Part shown: piece after piece, positions 12,350 to 24,441 of the stretch
How positions within the stretch are numbered: the stretch's first letter is position 1
How the letters are laid out: each line of letters starts with the position of its first letter
NCBI RefSeq assembly: GCF_014898815.1
Contig: NW_026515428.1
Coordinates: 1,488,001-1,552,000, forward strand
Length of the DNA stretch: 64,000 bases
Direction: 5' to 3'
Source of the DNA: Panonychus citri
Lineage: Eukaryota > Arthropoda > Arachnida > Trombidiformes > Tetranychidae
Translations under genes and position numbers: made by a program
Notes under the pieces: model-generated
What the model was told of the DNA's origin: nothing
Database searches by the model: none
The model's input: only the letters and a program-made list of their open reading frames with translations

Positions 12350-13137
12350 TTGTCTCGAGTTGATTAATTACACGGAATTTAAAGTTAATTTGATCACAAT
12401 TTAAAAGGTCAAAGTCAATTGATGGTTAAATAATTAATGGAGAAAATTAATATTCACAATTCATCAACAACTACTGATTGTTTGGTGATTTATTTATTAG
12501 TTGTGATCAACTTGACTTAATTTCTCAACAACATCTATGATTGGTTTTCCTCTCAACAAATTAAAGGATGTTACAATTAACAGGTTGAATATGAAGATAA
12601 GGTTAATGATTAGATTGACCTATGGTCAACGAATGGTAAGATTAAGCTTAAGGAAGAGCTCTCACCTGTTAATTGTTTTAACAACCTTTCAATTAACCAA
12701 AGGTCTTGACAATGTCACCGACTTGCAATTTTGATGACCTTTCTTAAGGTCAAATGGGTTAACTTATTGTTAAAAATGTTTGAGTTTTTTTTGTATGTTT
12801 AGTGTGTCAACCATCTCGATTTTTTGTTTTTATTTTGGCTTAGTTCAGTTTCTTTGCTTTTTAGATGGTAACAACAATTAAGAATAATAATCAATCAATC
12901 AATCATCAATTGAAATGTAAAATTACTATTATATTTATAATAAGACAATAAAATTCCAAAAAAAATGACTCTCCAATGTTACTCTTTTTTTTTAGAAGAT
13001 AAGATAATTTACAATGTTTAATGTTGTTTTTGTTTCTCTTGTTAAATGTTGTATTTAAAACACCTCAAACTTTTTGCTGCTTTTTGTTTGCTTGATTAGT
13101 TTGCTGTTTATTTTTTTTTCCTTTAGCTTAATTATTA
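12350..13137. other. Region between RCE1 start and transporter stop
   Basis: Holds the RCE1 promoter and the 3' UTR of the sugar transporter, both minus strand. An AATAAA on the minus strand (13112-13107) lies close after the transporter stop codon. The 65-codon plus-strand frame at 12537-12734 has no supporting features. Confidence 0.5.
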
Positions 13138-16100
13138 CTACTGGTATGATTTTTGACGAAACAGAGCTGCGATCTCTTCAGCTGATTTTCCTTTTGTCTC
13201 GGGCACCTTGAAGTAAGTGTAAACTGAGAAGATTCCTAATAAAACGGTGAAAATCAAGAATACGTAAGGTCCCATGACATTCTGTAAGATTAGAAGAAGT
13301 AGAAAAAGAAAAGAAAAAGAAAAAAAAATTGATTAGATTATAATTGATTTTGTTGGGAAGAAAAACAAAATGTCGTCATAAACAAAATGACCTGTTTCCA
13401 AGGGTAACACATGAAATTAATACTAATAATTAATTGTAATTGATTTGGTTACTATTGATTGTGATTATTTTTACGAATACTTTAGTTGTGATTGTTGTTG
13501 TTGTTGTTTTTTGATAGGAAAATGTGTTAAAGAGATTTGGATGCGATCAATTTGTTTGATTTGATTGATTTTTTTTTTCTTAATACTTACACTTAAAGGC
13601 AAGAAACCAACAGTGACTAGAAAGTTAGCTGACCAATTAACACAGACTGCAATACTAGTGGCCATTCCTCGAGCTGATGAACCAAATAGTTCACCCACTA
13701 AGAACCATGGGATTGATCCTGGTCCAGCGGCAAACATTATCACAAAAGCGAGAACCATGACAATGCTTACAAATCTCCAGAAAGCTATGGATCCATTGGA
13801 GATGGAGATACTTAAAATGATTGTGGTAAAAAGCATACCAATTAAACCGCCAAGATGAAGGGTTCTTCTTCCGGCTCTCTCGACAAGAATAAGAGAGACC
13901 AAGGTCATTGCGGTGTTGATAACACTCATACCAAGAGTGGCATAAGTTGCTTTCATACCATCGAGACCAGCATCTTGGAAGATTTTGGTTGAATAAAAGA
14001 TGACCGCATTGATACCAGAAAATTGTTGACTTAACATAACCACAATAGATATGAACATGGGTTGACGGTAGATTGGATTTCGCCACATATCCATGAAAGA
14101 TACTTTCGGTACAAGTGCGATTGATGCAGCTTCTTGCCTCATCTCTTCAAGTTCGTCGTGAATCTCAAGGGTACCTCGAAGCCATGATAGACCACTAGCG
14201 GCAAGACCTTCTCTTTTCTGGACAATCAAAACGTATTTGGGTGATTCTGGACAAAGTGGAAGTGTGACAAACATAAAGATCATTGGAATCAACGGAATAG
14301 CGAACAGGTAGGGCCACAGAGTTTCCGATCCCATGATACTTTCAAATCCAAGAACATTAGCCACCAGAATGGAAATTACAAGAATCAATTGATACATTGT
14401 ACCAACAGCTCCTCTCAAATTGGTTGGTGATATTTCAGTTAAATACATTGGTGCTAAACCTGCAGCCATACCAGAGTTAATGCCAACAAAGAAACGGCCA
14501 ACAATCATTAGCTCATAATAGCCGAAGGGCTTAGCAAGACAGTTTAAAATAATTCCAATAACAAGAAATATATTATTGACAAGTAGACCTCCTTTTCGTC
14601 CAAATTTTGTAGCAAAATAAGCAGTTGACAGGGCACCGACCATTCCTCCAACACAATAGATGGATGAAAGAAAAGAGAAGATTAAAGAAATGGTTTGTAA
14701 AGATGGATGTTCAGAGAAACGGCCAACATAAGTTGAATTAATCCAAGATTCGATTCTCTTTTGAGGAATATTGGTGACACCAGTGTTATAACCATGTTGA
14801 AACGATGATCCAATGGCACCGGCGGCTATTGCAAACATAAGACGACTTGTTACACCCTTCGGACATGAGAAACAGGTGGGAAAAAACATGATGATGACAA
14901 AAAAAAAGAAAAGAATAAAATAAAAAAGAATGAAAAATTTAACAATTAAAATATACGAAAAACAATCAACACGTTGTAATGGGGAAAAGATGAAAAGACA
15001 AAGAGAGAGAGAGAGAGAGAGTTGAATGAGGACAAAGAGAATTGAAAAAAAAATTAACAAAAGGAGAGAAAAAGGTGAACAATTAAAATTGATTAAAAGA
15101 AATGCCGATGATGAAAGTGAATCATTGACTTAAATTCGCAGTCAAAGGGTTTGACCAGAAAAAGAAAATGAGAGCGAGTGCCACCTGTTGGCGACAATCA
15201 TCTCTAATTCTCGAGTTATTGGTAATAACAAATTGAAGATTTTTCCTTATGAAGATTTTCAAGAGAGTGTTTTTTTCTCATCTAATCTCATTTTCTTATC
15301 TTGGTAACCCTGTGGGTTGATGATGGTGTCTAAGTTGTTCTCTCTCATTCTCTCTCTCATTCTCTCTCACTCGCTCATCTTCTTGCATGATTATCACCTT
15401 CAACTTACCTTTTTGAAGTTTATCATCGATAACTTTCTCTTTCTTTCTCTTTCATTCTCTTCCAGTCTCTTTCATTCTCATCTTTTTCACTTTATTCCAT
15501 GCACCCTCATTTTCTCATCTCTTCCTCTCTCATTCTCTCTCAGTTCCTTTTCACCTGGAATAATAATATCATTGTGAACAAAAAAACGAATTGAAAATAA
15601 AAATAATACACGTTGATTGTTTTCTCTTTTTCAATATGTGAATAAAGTTGCAACTTGTTGATCATCATCATCACCAATCTATTAATAATCAAATGATTTC
15701 CTGATGAAATATTGATGGAAACACAATTAACTTACCGATGACATGATTCAATTGATAGAAGGCACAATTCTCAAAGTCAAAAAAAAAGTTATATCACAAT
15801 TAAAACAGCGAACGATGAAAAATGAGTAAAAAACAAACACTGGATTTAGAAAACTAAAATTCTGGAAATCAAGTTTTTTCAACTAACGATAGGAGATGAA
15901 AGAGGAAGAGAGAGCGAAAGAGCGAGAACGGGAGAGAGAGAGAGTGAGTGAGAGATACTATTAGTGAGAAGATAAGGGAGAGTGGGAATATGTAGTAGCC
16001 TTGCTCACTTTTTCTCCCTCCCTCAATTCTCTTTCTGATTCTCTGTCTTTATTTCGCTCGTCAATTATCATCATTCTCTCCGTCTCCGTCTCCCACTCCC

Positions 16101-16875
16101 ACTCTCTCCCTCTCCCTCTTCAACTTCATGATCACATTGAATTACTTTTAATTAACTAAATCATTTTGTTGATGATTAAAATAACACCAACAATGACAGT
16201 GTAGAAAAAAATCCCTAATAGTCAAAGTGAATATAAGATTTGATAGAAACAATTTTCTGTCATTTCCTTTATATTAATCGTCTCTCTCTCTCTCTAAATT
16301 ATCCTCTGAATTATTCGTATGTTACTTTGTTTATTATTCCAATGGATACAATTAATCAAATATCATGCAATTAGCAATTAAGCCGCATTAGCCGTTAACG
16401 TGATTACAGTCAATTCTATTGAATCAATTTTAATGAACAACAATTAACTATTTAAACAGAATGAGACTGTGAGTATGTTACCGGTGATCGTGATGATCAA
16501 CAGGATGAAAATACAGAGGAAACTTTTCTCTCTCTCTCTCTTATCTTCCTTTCCTGGTTAGTTAACAACTGATTAGCATCAGAAATTAATGGAAGTGTTT
16601 TCATTAAGAAAATTTTTCTTTTCTCTACTCAATTTTCATATCAAGGTCATTCCGGTCATTCTTAAAGGATATAGTTTCAAGGTCATTTAATGGTCAAAAT
16701 CGATGCAAATTCAAAAGACAATTGAGACGAATGACCGGAATAACCTCGATATTTTAATATGACAATTTAGCATCAACCAAACTCCCATAACTCGAATCTG
16801 AGGTCTGAACATCCAAAACCAAAAAAGTTATTCGAAAACTTTTAGAAACTTAGTGAAATGCCTTGTACTTTCTCA

Positions 16876-16933
<58 letters not shown>

Positions 16934-18934
16934 CACACAATCATCACCGCCCCGGTGATTGTTTTAATTATGTAGCCTTGCAATTAAAACTGGTCAGTTT
17001 ACTGATTATATAAGAAACAATTAAAGTTGTAACAAGAGAGAAATAGTTTACTGATTAACTAATAGACTGAGATTGATTGTGAAGGTGAAAAATTATGATT
17101 AAAAAAAGATTGATTGGTTTTCCTTGTCGGTGGATAATCATATGAACAAGGAGGTGGGGAGATTTCCAAGAGAGTGTTTTTCTCTTATTTATTTCTTGTC
17201 TTATTTATCTTTGTAACCCTGTGGGTTGTATACTCATGATGATGATAGAGTCTCAGTCTATCCCTCACTCACTCATTCTCTCACTCACTTACTCTTTCTC
17301 TTTCTCTCTCCCTCTTCTTGCATGATGATTACCTTCAACTTACCTTTTGAAAATTAACATTCGAAGTCAATCAAAATTCATCCTACGTTCATCTTCAATA
17401 ACTTTCTCTTTCTTTTTCTCATCTTTTCATAATCACCTCATCCCACCCACCCTCATTTTCTGCTCTCTCCCTCTCTCACCATTTTCACCTGGAATAATAT
17501 TATTACCATTGAGAAGATGGAACAAACAAAAAAAAAGAAAAGAATACACGTTGATTCTTTTTTTTTCTCTCTCTCTCACTCTGAATAATGTTACAATTTG
17601 ATGATTTTCTCTCTCCTGTTGTTGTTTATCATCATCTATTTAATGATGCTAATCAAACTCTTTCCTCGCATTGATGAGCAAATAAATCATCTGGTTAAAT
17701 TGTGGTTCTAATTGTTAATCAACAAGAAACGAAGAGAAAAAAATCAACAGGAAAAACGTTACGAGAAAATCAATTGGTTAAAACAGAAAAAGTTTCTCGG
17801 GTTTTAGGTTACCCGGAAAAACAATGAACAAGAAAACTAATGTTACCTATTGAATTTATCATGTCAATCAAATACCTTTTACATTTCAAGTTAATGAGTA
17901 TATTGAGCTTACCATGGTGTCTGTTGATCATCATGCTCAAGGTAAATACGTAATTGTAATAGCAATTAAACTCACAGTTAAAACTGTTCACATACCTCAA
18001 AGGTATAAGAAAATGAAAGGAATCAACAATTAACTGGGGCGATTTTAGAAATCGGAAAATCCAAACAGATTAATTGTTGTGATGTAAGAAAACTAATTGT
18101 AATCAAGAGAGAAACTATTGAATCAATTTAGAAAATATTGCGAACATTGAATAATTGAACAATTGAACATGTTTTCAGTTCGATTTCATTTCTAAAGTTC
18201 AGTCGATAGTTTTTCTTATTCTTGTTTTACTCTTCAGGGGGAAAATGAGCATGGAAAATGATGCAAGACTATTATAAGAATTGCATTCATCTTTTTCCAC
18301 CCATGGAAATAAAGGTCAATCGAACCTGCGTCCTAATGAAAATTCATATAATAATAATAATAATCGAAAGATGGAAGAAAAAAAAATAATGATAATGATG
18401 TTTAACAGAATCATGATCGAAGAAAATTGTTTTCCAATCAATATGATCACCATGAAATTGACCATTGATAGAAATCAGATGAGACAAATTAACCCACCAA
18501 CAAAGTGAATTAATTTCAATTTAATCTAATCAATCAATTAACAATATAACTTAATGATAGTTAAATGAGCAATATGATTTATACATATATTATTCATTGG
18601 ACATGAGCATCAAGTTGATGATTACAATTGATAATATATGAAGATTGTCATGGAAATTGAAATGAAATCAGTTGATCGATAATGGTTACGATTTCGTTAA
18701 CTTAATTGTATGATTAACATGCGATTCTGTAAATTTATGGTATTTTCATCTAATTGATTGTTATCATTTTCGATTAGAAATTAAAATTCTTACCCCATGA
18801 TCTCTTCTCCTTCCGGTTATCGGTAAAGTGGATATATCACTGATCGAGGATGCAACGGAATCCGCCGGGGATGGACTTTTATCCCGCTCTGGTACATTTA
18901 GATAAGCGGTCTCCGAAAGTCGAAGATCATCCAT
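13138..18934 (-). CDS. Glut1: Facilitated glucose transporter, class I GLUT type
   Basis: Major facilitator sugar transporter on the minus strand. The main exon is 14856-13591 and the last exon 13281-13138, joined in phase 0. A 47-residue cytoplasmic N terminus is encoded by 18934-18794, also phase 0, giving 516 residues. Visible family motifs are NSTYVGRF (extracellular glycosylation site in loop 1), GRFFVGINSG, PESPKY, QQFSGINAVIFYST, GRRTLHLGG and the C-terminal VPETKG. QQFSGIN stands where class I GLUTs usually have QQLSGIN. Shorter alternative starts are plausible: an ATG-TCA-TCG exon at 15744-15736, an ATG at 17915-17913 directly before a donor, or reading from ATG 14889 without splicing, giving different N termini. 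The intervening introns hold a duplicated segment, hormone-receptor-like half sites and a CTCF-like site. Confidence 0.88.
13591..14856 (-). CDS. Glut1: Main exon of the glucose transporter
   Basis: Encodes 422 residues covering most of the 12 transmembrane segments, from GVTSRLMFAIAAG to VGFLPLS. The acceptor CATGTCCGAAG|GGT at 14857 follows a T/C-rich stretch; the donor is AGT|GTAAGT at 13590. If transcription starts just upstream and this acceptor is not used, translation from ATG 14889 adds 11 residues in the same frame. Confidence 0.88.
15178..15195 (-). promoter_or_regulatory. CTCF-core-like site 3
   Basis: GTGCCACCTGTTGGCGAC; on the minus strand GTCGCCAACAGGTGGCAC. It lies about 320 bases upstream of the main transporter exon and is almost identical in core to the sites at 9215 and 23899. 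Confidence 0.45.
15240..15660. repeat. Duplicated intronic segment, copy 1
   Basis: Shares blocks in the same order with 17150-17600: CAAGAGAGTGTTTTT, GTAACCCTGTGGGTTG, CTTGCATGAT, ACCTTCAACTTACCTTTTG, CACCTGGAATAAT and AATACACGTTGATT. The CAACTTACC block is a splice-donor sequence (GGTAAGTTG) on the transporter's strand. Confidence 0.75.
15736..15744 (-). CDS. Glut1: Possible alternative start exon (Met-Ser-Ser)
   Basis: ATG TCA TCG followed directly by GTAAGTTAATTG, phase 0, which can splice to the main transporter exon. The rest of this exon would be 5' UTR. Confidence 0.35.
16638..16752. repeat. Imperfect inverted repeat with AGGTCA half-sites
   Basis: The left arm at 16638-16661 (AAGGTCATTCCGGTCATTC) and right arm at 16729-16752 (GAATGACCGGAATAACCTCG) are near-perfect reverse complements around a loop of about 67 bases that has further GGTCA repeats. 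Each arm reads as two nuclear-receptor half-sites with three-base spacing (AGGTCA-N3-CGGTCA). Confidence 0.65.
16879..16932. repeat. (CT)n microsatellite
   Basis: About 54 bases of uninterrupted CT dinucleotide repeat in the transporter intron. Confidence 0.95.
17150..17600. repeat. Duplicated intronic segment, copy 2
   Basis: Second copy of the segment at 15240-15660, same orientation, with diverged CT-rich filler. It also keeps the minus-strand donor-like GGTAAGTTG. Confidence 0.75.
18794..18934 (-). CDS. Glut1: Alternative first coding exon of the glucose transporter
   Basis: ATG at 18934-18932 opens 47 codons ending CATGGG|GTAAGA, phase 0, compatible with the main exon at 14856. The peptide (MDDLRLSETAYLNVPERD..., ending TGRRRDHG) is hydrophilic, with SPSP and Ser clusters, as expected of a cytoplasmic N-terminal tail. 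Its GC content and codon use are clearly higher than the flanks, which supports it being coding. A possible acceptor TTCTTCGAG at about 18992 suggests a further upstream non-coding exon. Confidence 0.75.
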
Positions 18935-21386
18935 TTCGATGAACGTCGGTCGCTTCGCCAGGTTATGTCCAGTGATTAGTTTCGAACACTCGAAGAAAAA
19001 AAAGTTCTAATATTTTCCAACAACAATTAATCAATCTAACGGAAGATCCTTTTCCTTTTCCTCTCTCTCTCTCTCTCTTTATTATTCTCGATGTTTGTGT
19101 TTACAATTAAGATGTCACTTGATTAACAATTAACAGGAAAAAAAAAGAAACCCAAACAATTGTCTAAACAGTAAACACAATTAACACACAAGCACACAAA
19201 CAATTGACACAACTTGTTGATTAAAAAGTTGATTAACCTTTGACAATATATAAATTTTGTTTAATTCTTTGCAAACAATTAATTAATTTTTATCTATTTG
19301 TTACTAAATTATTTTGTTTAATTATTATTTAACTCGCTTCGAGTTTATTATTATTACTATTATTTGTATTTGATGTTGTTGGGAGTTTTTGTAATTAATC
19401 AACAGTTAATCACAAAATCACAATTGTTTAATTGTTGTTGTTTGATTGATACTAATATATATTTATATTTATATTAATTATAAGCTTTTAATTTGATTAT
19501 GCTAATTGTTGCTGTTGACTAACTCTTGGTACTCTTGTTATTTACCAATGAAAATAAATGATTGATTTAATTTTTGGCTTTTTCTGAGGTAATTAAACTG
19601 CTATTAATTAATTGTTTGTAAATAATTATATTTATATATTAACATAATTCGGATAGTTGATTAATTAATTACTAATTTTAAATGAAAGTCTTTTGTAATG
19701 TTGAACAAATGTTAACTTGGATTAGTAAATTGTTTGAGTTTGATTGTGTGTTGATTAAGGATCCAAAGTGAATGTGTTGTTGTTGACTTTTTTTTGTAGC
19801 AATTAAAACTGCAAGATAATCAATTAGTTAACTAATTGTGTGTTCAATGATGAGGATGATGATTGTTTCCAATAAATTGTTATTACTTGTGAGATGTGAA
19901 AGTTAATTGTTGTCAATGGGAGAGAGTTGATGAAGTTGTAGTTTAATCGCGTTGTTGTTGATTTAAAAATGATTATCAATGATTTGATTGTTGACTTGAT
20001 TGGTCATCATTGTTGTTGATTAGATTTTGATGAAAGACAAATGAACCGGAGGTAACAGTTAATTATCAGCTTTAATTTTCCGCAATTAACGCGAAGAAAA
20101 AATTTCCAGTAGATCCAAATAGTTAACCAAAGATAAACATGTAAATAAAAACGAGACAAGGTTAATATAAATTGAAGAAAATTAAAGTTAATTGTTTGAT
20201 TAACTCGAAATAAGATCAACAGTACTTACCAATATGTTTCATAAGATAGAAGGTGGAAAATAGAGAGAGAGAGAGGCAGTGGGGTGGGAAATATAAGGTA
20301 AACAAAATTGAAGAGGAAGAGGGAGGTTACCGGTGAAAATGCATAGAAAACCCAAAAATGAAGGTAAAGTCTATGGAGATTGTTTTGAATTTATCTTTCC
20401 TCTGGTGATGACAATTAGATGCTCGTTAATTAGTGGGTATAAATTAAATTGTCGATAATGACACAAGATGAGAACACTGAAATTACACACAATTGGAAAT
20501 CCACCAAAACAGAGAGTAGAAAAACAAAATCACAGGTAAATATTGAGTTCGAATTTTTCTTCTCTCACTTTCTTGGTGAACAAACAACAATTAGAATTTG
20601 AAAGTTAATTGTTCGTCTTGTCTCTGTGTTGAGAACAGTTATTTAATCGACTATGGTAATAACAATTTAATTATAACAACATTGTAATGATTAATGATGA
20701 AAACATTTCTCAGGTATTTACATCAATTAATATAACTGTAAATTAGAAATGAAATCAAGACATTACCATTTGGGTGTAATTGTTTTTCTCGGTGATGATT
20801 AGAAAATTGTGATCACGATGAAGATGAAGATGGTGAGAGTGAAGAAGAGAGAGAAAATAACAACAAATCAAAATTCGAACAAGGTAAATGTAGAATTACA
20901 ATGTCGACTCAATGACTTTGGTGTTTTTCGTGGATAAAAGTAAAAGTAGTGAATGATAGTAAATCACAAATCGATAAACGCAAGCGCTTTGGACTATTAA
21001 TAATGAATAATATATAAGATAAACTGAGACTGTACATTTTGGTACAATAAGACAGTAGGAGATAAGTGATAGATTTCGAACTGGGTAATAGAACCATAGG
21101 TTAGGGGGGAATATGTAGACAGGGAACAAGTAAGAGAAAAAGGAGAGGGAAAATAAGGTTCTTTCGAATTTGTCTCTTGAGTCTTTCTTTCTTTTCATTT
21201 TCTCTTGAAATCCATAAAGTTGAACATGCGATGTACGAGGCTTCGTTTCCATGAGAGATGAGAGAAAAGTAAGAGAAGAAGAAACTTAAAAATGATCAAA
21301 ATACCGAATTTCTAATAATATCTTCGTCTTTCTTTTCTCTTTCTTTGGCATTTCTCTTTTCCGTTTTAGTTTCTTTTTTTCCTTGG

Positions 21387-21421
<35 letters not shown>

Positions 21422-22212
21422 TCCTTCCTTCCTTTCGAGTTTGTCTCTCTTTCTATTTCCAATTCCTCTATTCTTGGGGCTTTGCTTTTTTTTCCCTTTT
21501 CGTGTGGTGATGAGCAAATTTTCAGCTTTCTAATTCATTGTCTAATCTTTGGCAAATGAATTAAGTTTCTAGTAAATTTCAGATGACGATGATTATGATG
21601 GTAGTGATGATAAAAAGATGATGAACAAGTTTATAATATTGTGAAAGAGATGTGATTAGGGAAGAGGAAGAAAGCAAGAAAAGAGAGAGAGAGAGAGATG
21701 AATAGAAATATAAAGACTGATGGTAAGAAATGATTTATATAAATAAAAAATAAAAAATATCTTCTTAATCCTATCAGGATGAAGATGATGGTGATGGTGG
21801 TAATGATGATGTAGACACTAGAATGTAACATTCATGGTATGTAAACAAATACTCTTAGTTTTTGTTTCTGAAGGTAAAAAATGAGAGAGAGATATAAAGG
21901 TTGGGCTATATTAAGCATTGTCGAAGATACTTTTCGTCCTTTGATTCTTTATCCGTGTCATTAGAAGATTATCTCGTCATCATGATTATCATTTCCAACA
22001 ATTAATAATAAACATCACTTAAAATCTTTTGTCTCATGATTGGCTTGGTAATCAGTATCATCTTCAGGAGATCTCAAGTAATTATGAATTTATGAAGAGA
22101 GAAACAATTTTTTTCTCTTCTCTTGATTACCATTTGTCATTTGTTTTTGTTTAACTTGTTAAACCATCAAGGCGTCAGTGTAATTAATTAATAATAATCC
22201 TCATCCTTTTTG
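18935..22212. other. Upstream region of the transporter, 3' of ORC5
   Basis: No supported coding gene. Several minus-strand donor-like sites follow short ATG-containing stretches (for example ATGAAACATATTG|GTAAGT at about 20229), which may mark non-coding first exons of the transporter. A (GA)n tract lies at 21389-21418. The 118-codon minus-strand frame at 20896-21252 has no domain features and I do not call it. Confidence 0.45.
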
Positions 22213-23741
22213 TCAACAGCTCATGTGTCCCGCTAGTACGAGTGTGATAGATTTGGCAAGGGATTCAATGAATTCATAAGTTACAAAATCTGATATTTGG
22301 TATTTGATCAAACTTGATAAAGGTGAAATGGTCACCGAATTGACCTTCATCAGGAGCTTAAGGTTGACCAGCGTCTCTATTTGGGATAATAGTTGGTTAA
22401 TTGGTTGATTTAGTAGAGTTTCTCGAAGACAATGATTGCCTACTTCATTAAGATAGATGAGTGATTCGTAAATGTGAAGTAGTCGTTCCAGTGGAAATAA
22501 TTTAGGTGCAATTGCTGTTTGCTCTTTCCGTGACATTGAACGGGAAACTTTACGCTTATCCGAAGCGACGACGAAAAATTTTCTATCCGTTGATTTGGAA
22601 TTATAAGAGGCAAGGAAAGCAGCAATTAACAGGTATTTAGTTGATTTAGGTAATTCTTTCATGGTTAATGAGTTAATTACGGATGATGAAGATCCACCAT
22701 GAGAGATTGCTGATTTAACATATGATTCAACTTTCTCCAGGAAAAATTTTCGCAGTTGCTTATTACTTTCATCTTCATTTAGACCTCTAGAAGTAATTTC
22801 GTCAATATGATCCATGAATGAATTCTTGCAAATGGTTGACAGTTTGTTAAGATCACCAATTGATGCGGAAAGTGTTGAACAGACAATCTCACTGAACCTG
22901 AGGAATAAAAAGAAGAAACAATTTAGTTTGTGTATTATAATCCATCAAAAGAATCAGGTACCGTTTAGACTTACCTGTAATACTTTTCATCGCGATCTTC
23001 ACAAACTACTCTAGATAATACTTGAGGTAAAGATTTAAGATCAAAACTTGGAAAATTAAATACAATTGGTTTTGGAACTCCAAAGAAATTATATAAGAAT
23101 CGATCAGCGTAAAGAGTTGTGATCATTATTGTGATAAGTTGAACTTTGTTTCTCATCGCTTCATGGACTTGATTGAGAGCGGGCAGGATATTGATACTTG
23201 AATCAACCAATTTATCATAATTGTCGAGAACAACAAAGTAACGGTAAGATTTAGGTTCAAATGAATATGTTGCATTTGCATCAACTGATTTACTCCGTTT
23301 ACTGGCACTTTTAGTAGGTGTCTTCTTGGGTGTACGGAGAACTTTAATTTTGGAGCTTTTAGCGGTTAAATTTTCCAAGAGATCGGTAAATCCAATGATA
23401 AAGGTTTCGTTTGATGTTACACGAGATTTAACTCTTTCCGAACTGGCTAAATTTGGATTGACAGTAAAGTCAATGTCGTACATAATTTTACTTTGAAGAC
23501 TTTTCAAGCTTCCAATTTCTAGGCAATTGTTCCAGGAAAACGATAAGCCCAATGCTTCCAATAATGCTCGAGTAATACAAGTTTTACCAGTAGAATGTGG
23601 TCCATCAATTAATATAAAAGGCCATTTAATTGTCACCAAAAGACGTTCCAATCCACTGATGACCTCATCTCGACACGGGAATCGTTTTCTAACCAAATCA
23701 ACAGGTGTCTCGATAATTTGACTAGTTTTCGCTTTCGGCAT
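22213..23741 (-). CDS. ORC5: Origin recognition complex subunit 5
   Basis: Two exons: 23741-22975 and 22897-22213, joined in phase (AG|G), 483 residues. ORC5 is an AAA+ subunit of the complex that marks replication origins and helps load MCM helicases. Residues about 20-60 contain the ORC5-like opening (RKRFPCRDEVISGLERLL) and the Walker A motif GPHSTGKT. The Walker B-like segment is YFVVLDNYDKL. The C-terminal ORC5 domain is clear in LPKSTKYLLIAAFLASYN and in APKLFPLERLLHIYESL, which match the family's conserved pair of motifs. A basic, Ser/Thr-rich insert (KTPTKSASKRSKSV) sits in the AAA+ domain. The start is the ATG of MPKAKTSQ; an upstream in-frame ATG at 23774 would add 11 hydrophobic residues. 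Confidence 0.92.
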
Positions 23742-23898
23742 TATGTCAACAAGATCAACAAAAAAACACAACACGTCGAGAAAAAATTAAAAACAATCAA
23801 CTAAATTGTTAAAAAAGAGAAAAAATTTTTTTGAATATTGACCAACATGTGATCAGAATAAAATGTTGCTTAGCAACCGACAGGAAGAAAAGGTGATG

Positions 23899-23914
23899 AG
23901 CGCCACCTGTTAAG
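23899..23914 (-). promoter_or_regulatory. CTCF-core-like site 4
   Basis: AGCGCCACCTGTTAAG; on the minus strand CTTAACAGGTGGCGCT, with a perfect AGGTGGCGC core. It lies about 160 bases upstream of the ORC5 start codon. Confidence 0.5.
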
Positions 23915-24318
23915 AGAAATTATCGAACGGTAAATGTTTGTAACTCTGTGATTAAAAACCAATAAAAAATGTGAGATTTTGATGATTTACAATTAAAAAT
24001 TGAAAATTAGTTAATTTCAAACTTACTGAATAATCAACAGGTAGTATTAAAGAGACACCATGATTAATGTTTATTAAAGTGAAACAATTTTTAATGAATA
24101 ATCAACAAAATAGGAAACAATTGATTTTAAACCGTGATTAATAAAATCTACGGAATCATCAAAGATCCAATTAAAAGTTAATCATAACAATCAAAAGTGA
24201 ATTGAAAATTCAAAGTAAATAAATTGTTTCTTTCATTTTTTTGAACGAGAAAAAAAAACCAACAACAATCAAGTCAAGTATTATCATTATCGGAAAGAGA
24301 CAGAGATAGAGAGAGAAA

Positions 24319-24320
<2 letters not shown>

Positions 24321-24378
<58 letters not shown>
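24321..24378. repeat. (GA)n microsatellite
   Basis: About 58 bases of nearly perfect GA repeat. Confidence 0.95.
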
Positions 24379-24379
<1 letters not shown>

Positions 24380-24441
24380 CTCTTGAACTTCAAGGCCTAC
24401 AATTAAGAAGAAAATAGAAGGGCAACACACACTCATTGATC

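Larger units (their letters stand above)
23742..24441. other. Intergenic between ORC5 and gene S
   Basis: Holds the ORC5 promoter with a CTCF-like site at 23899-23914 and a (GA)n microsatellite at 24321-24378 close to the 3' end of gene S. No gene seen. Confidence 0.6.

Noticed and set aside
12537..12734. 65-codon plus-strand frame
   Set aside because: Lies in the promoter region of RCE1, AT-driven and featureless.
20896..21252. 118-codon minus-strand frame
   Set aside because: Composition-driven, no domain, overlapped by other frames; within the presumed upstream region of the transporter.
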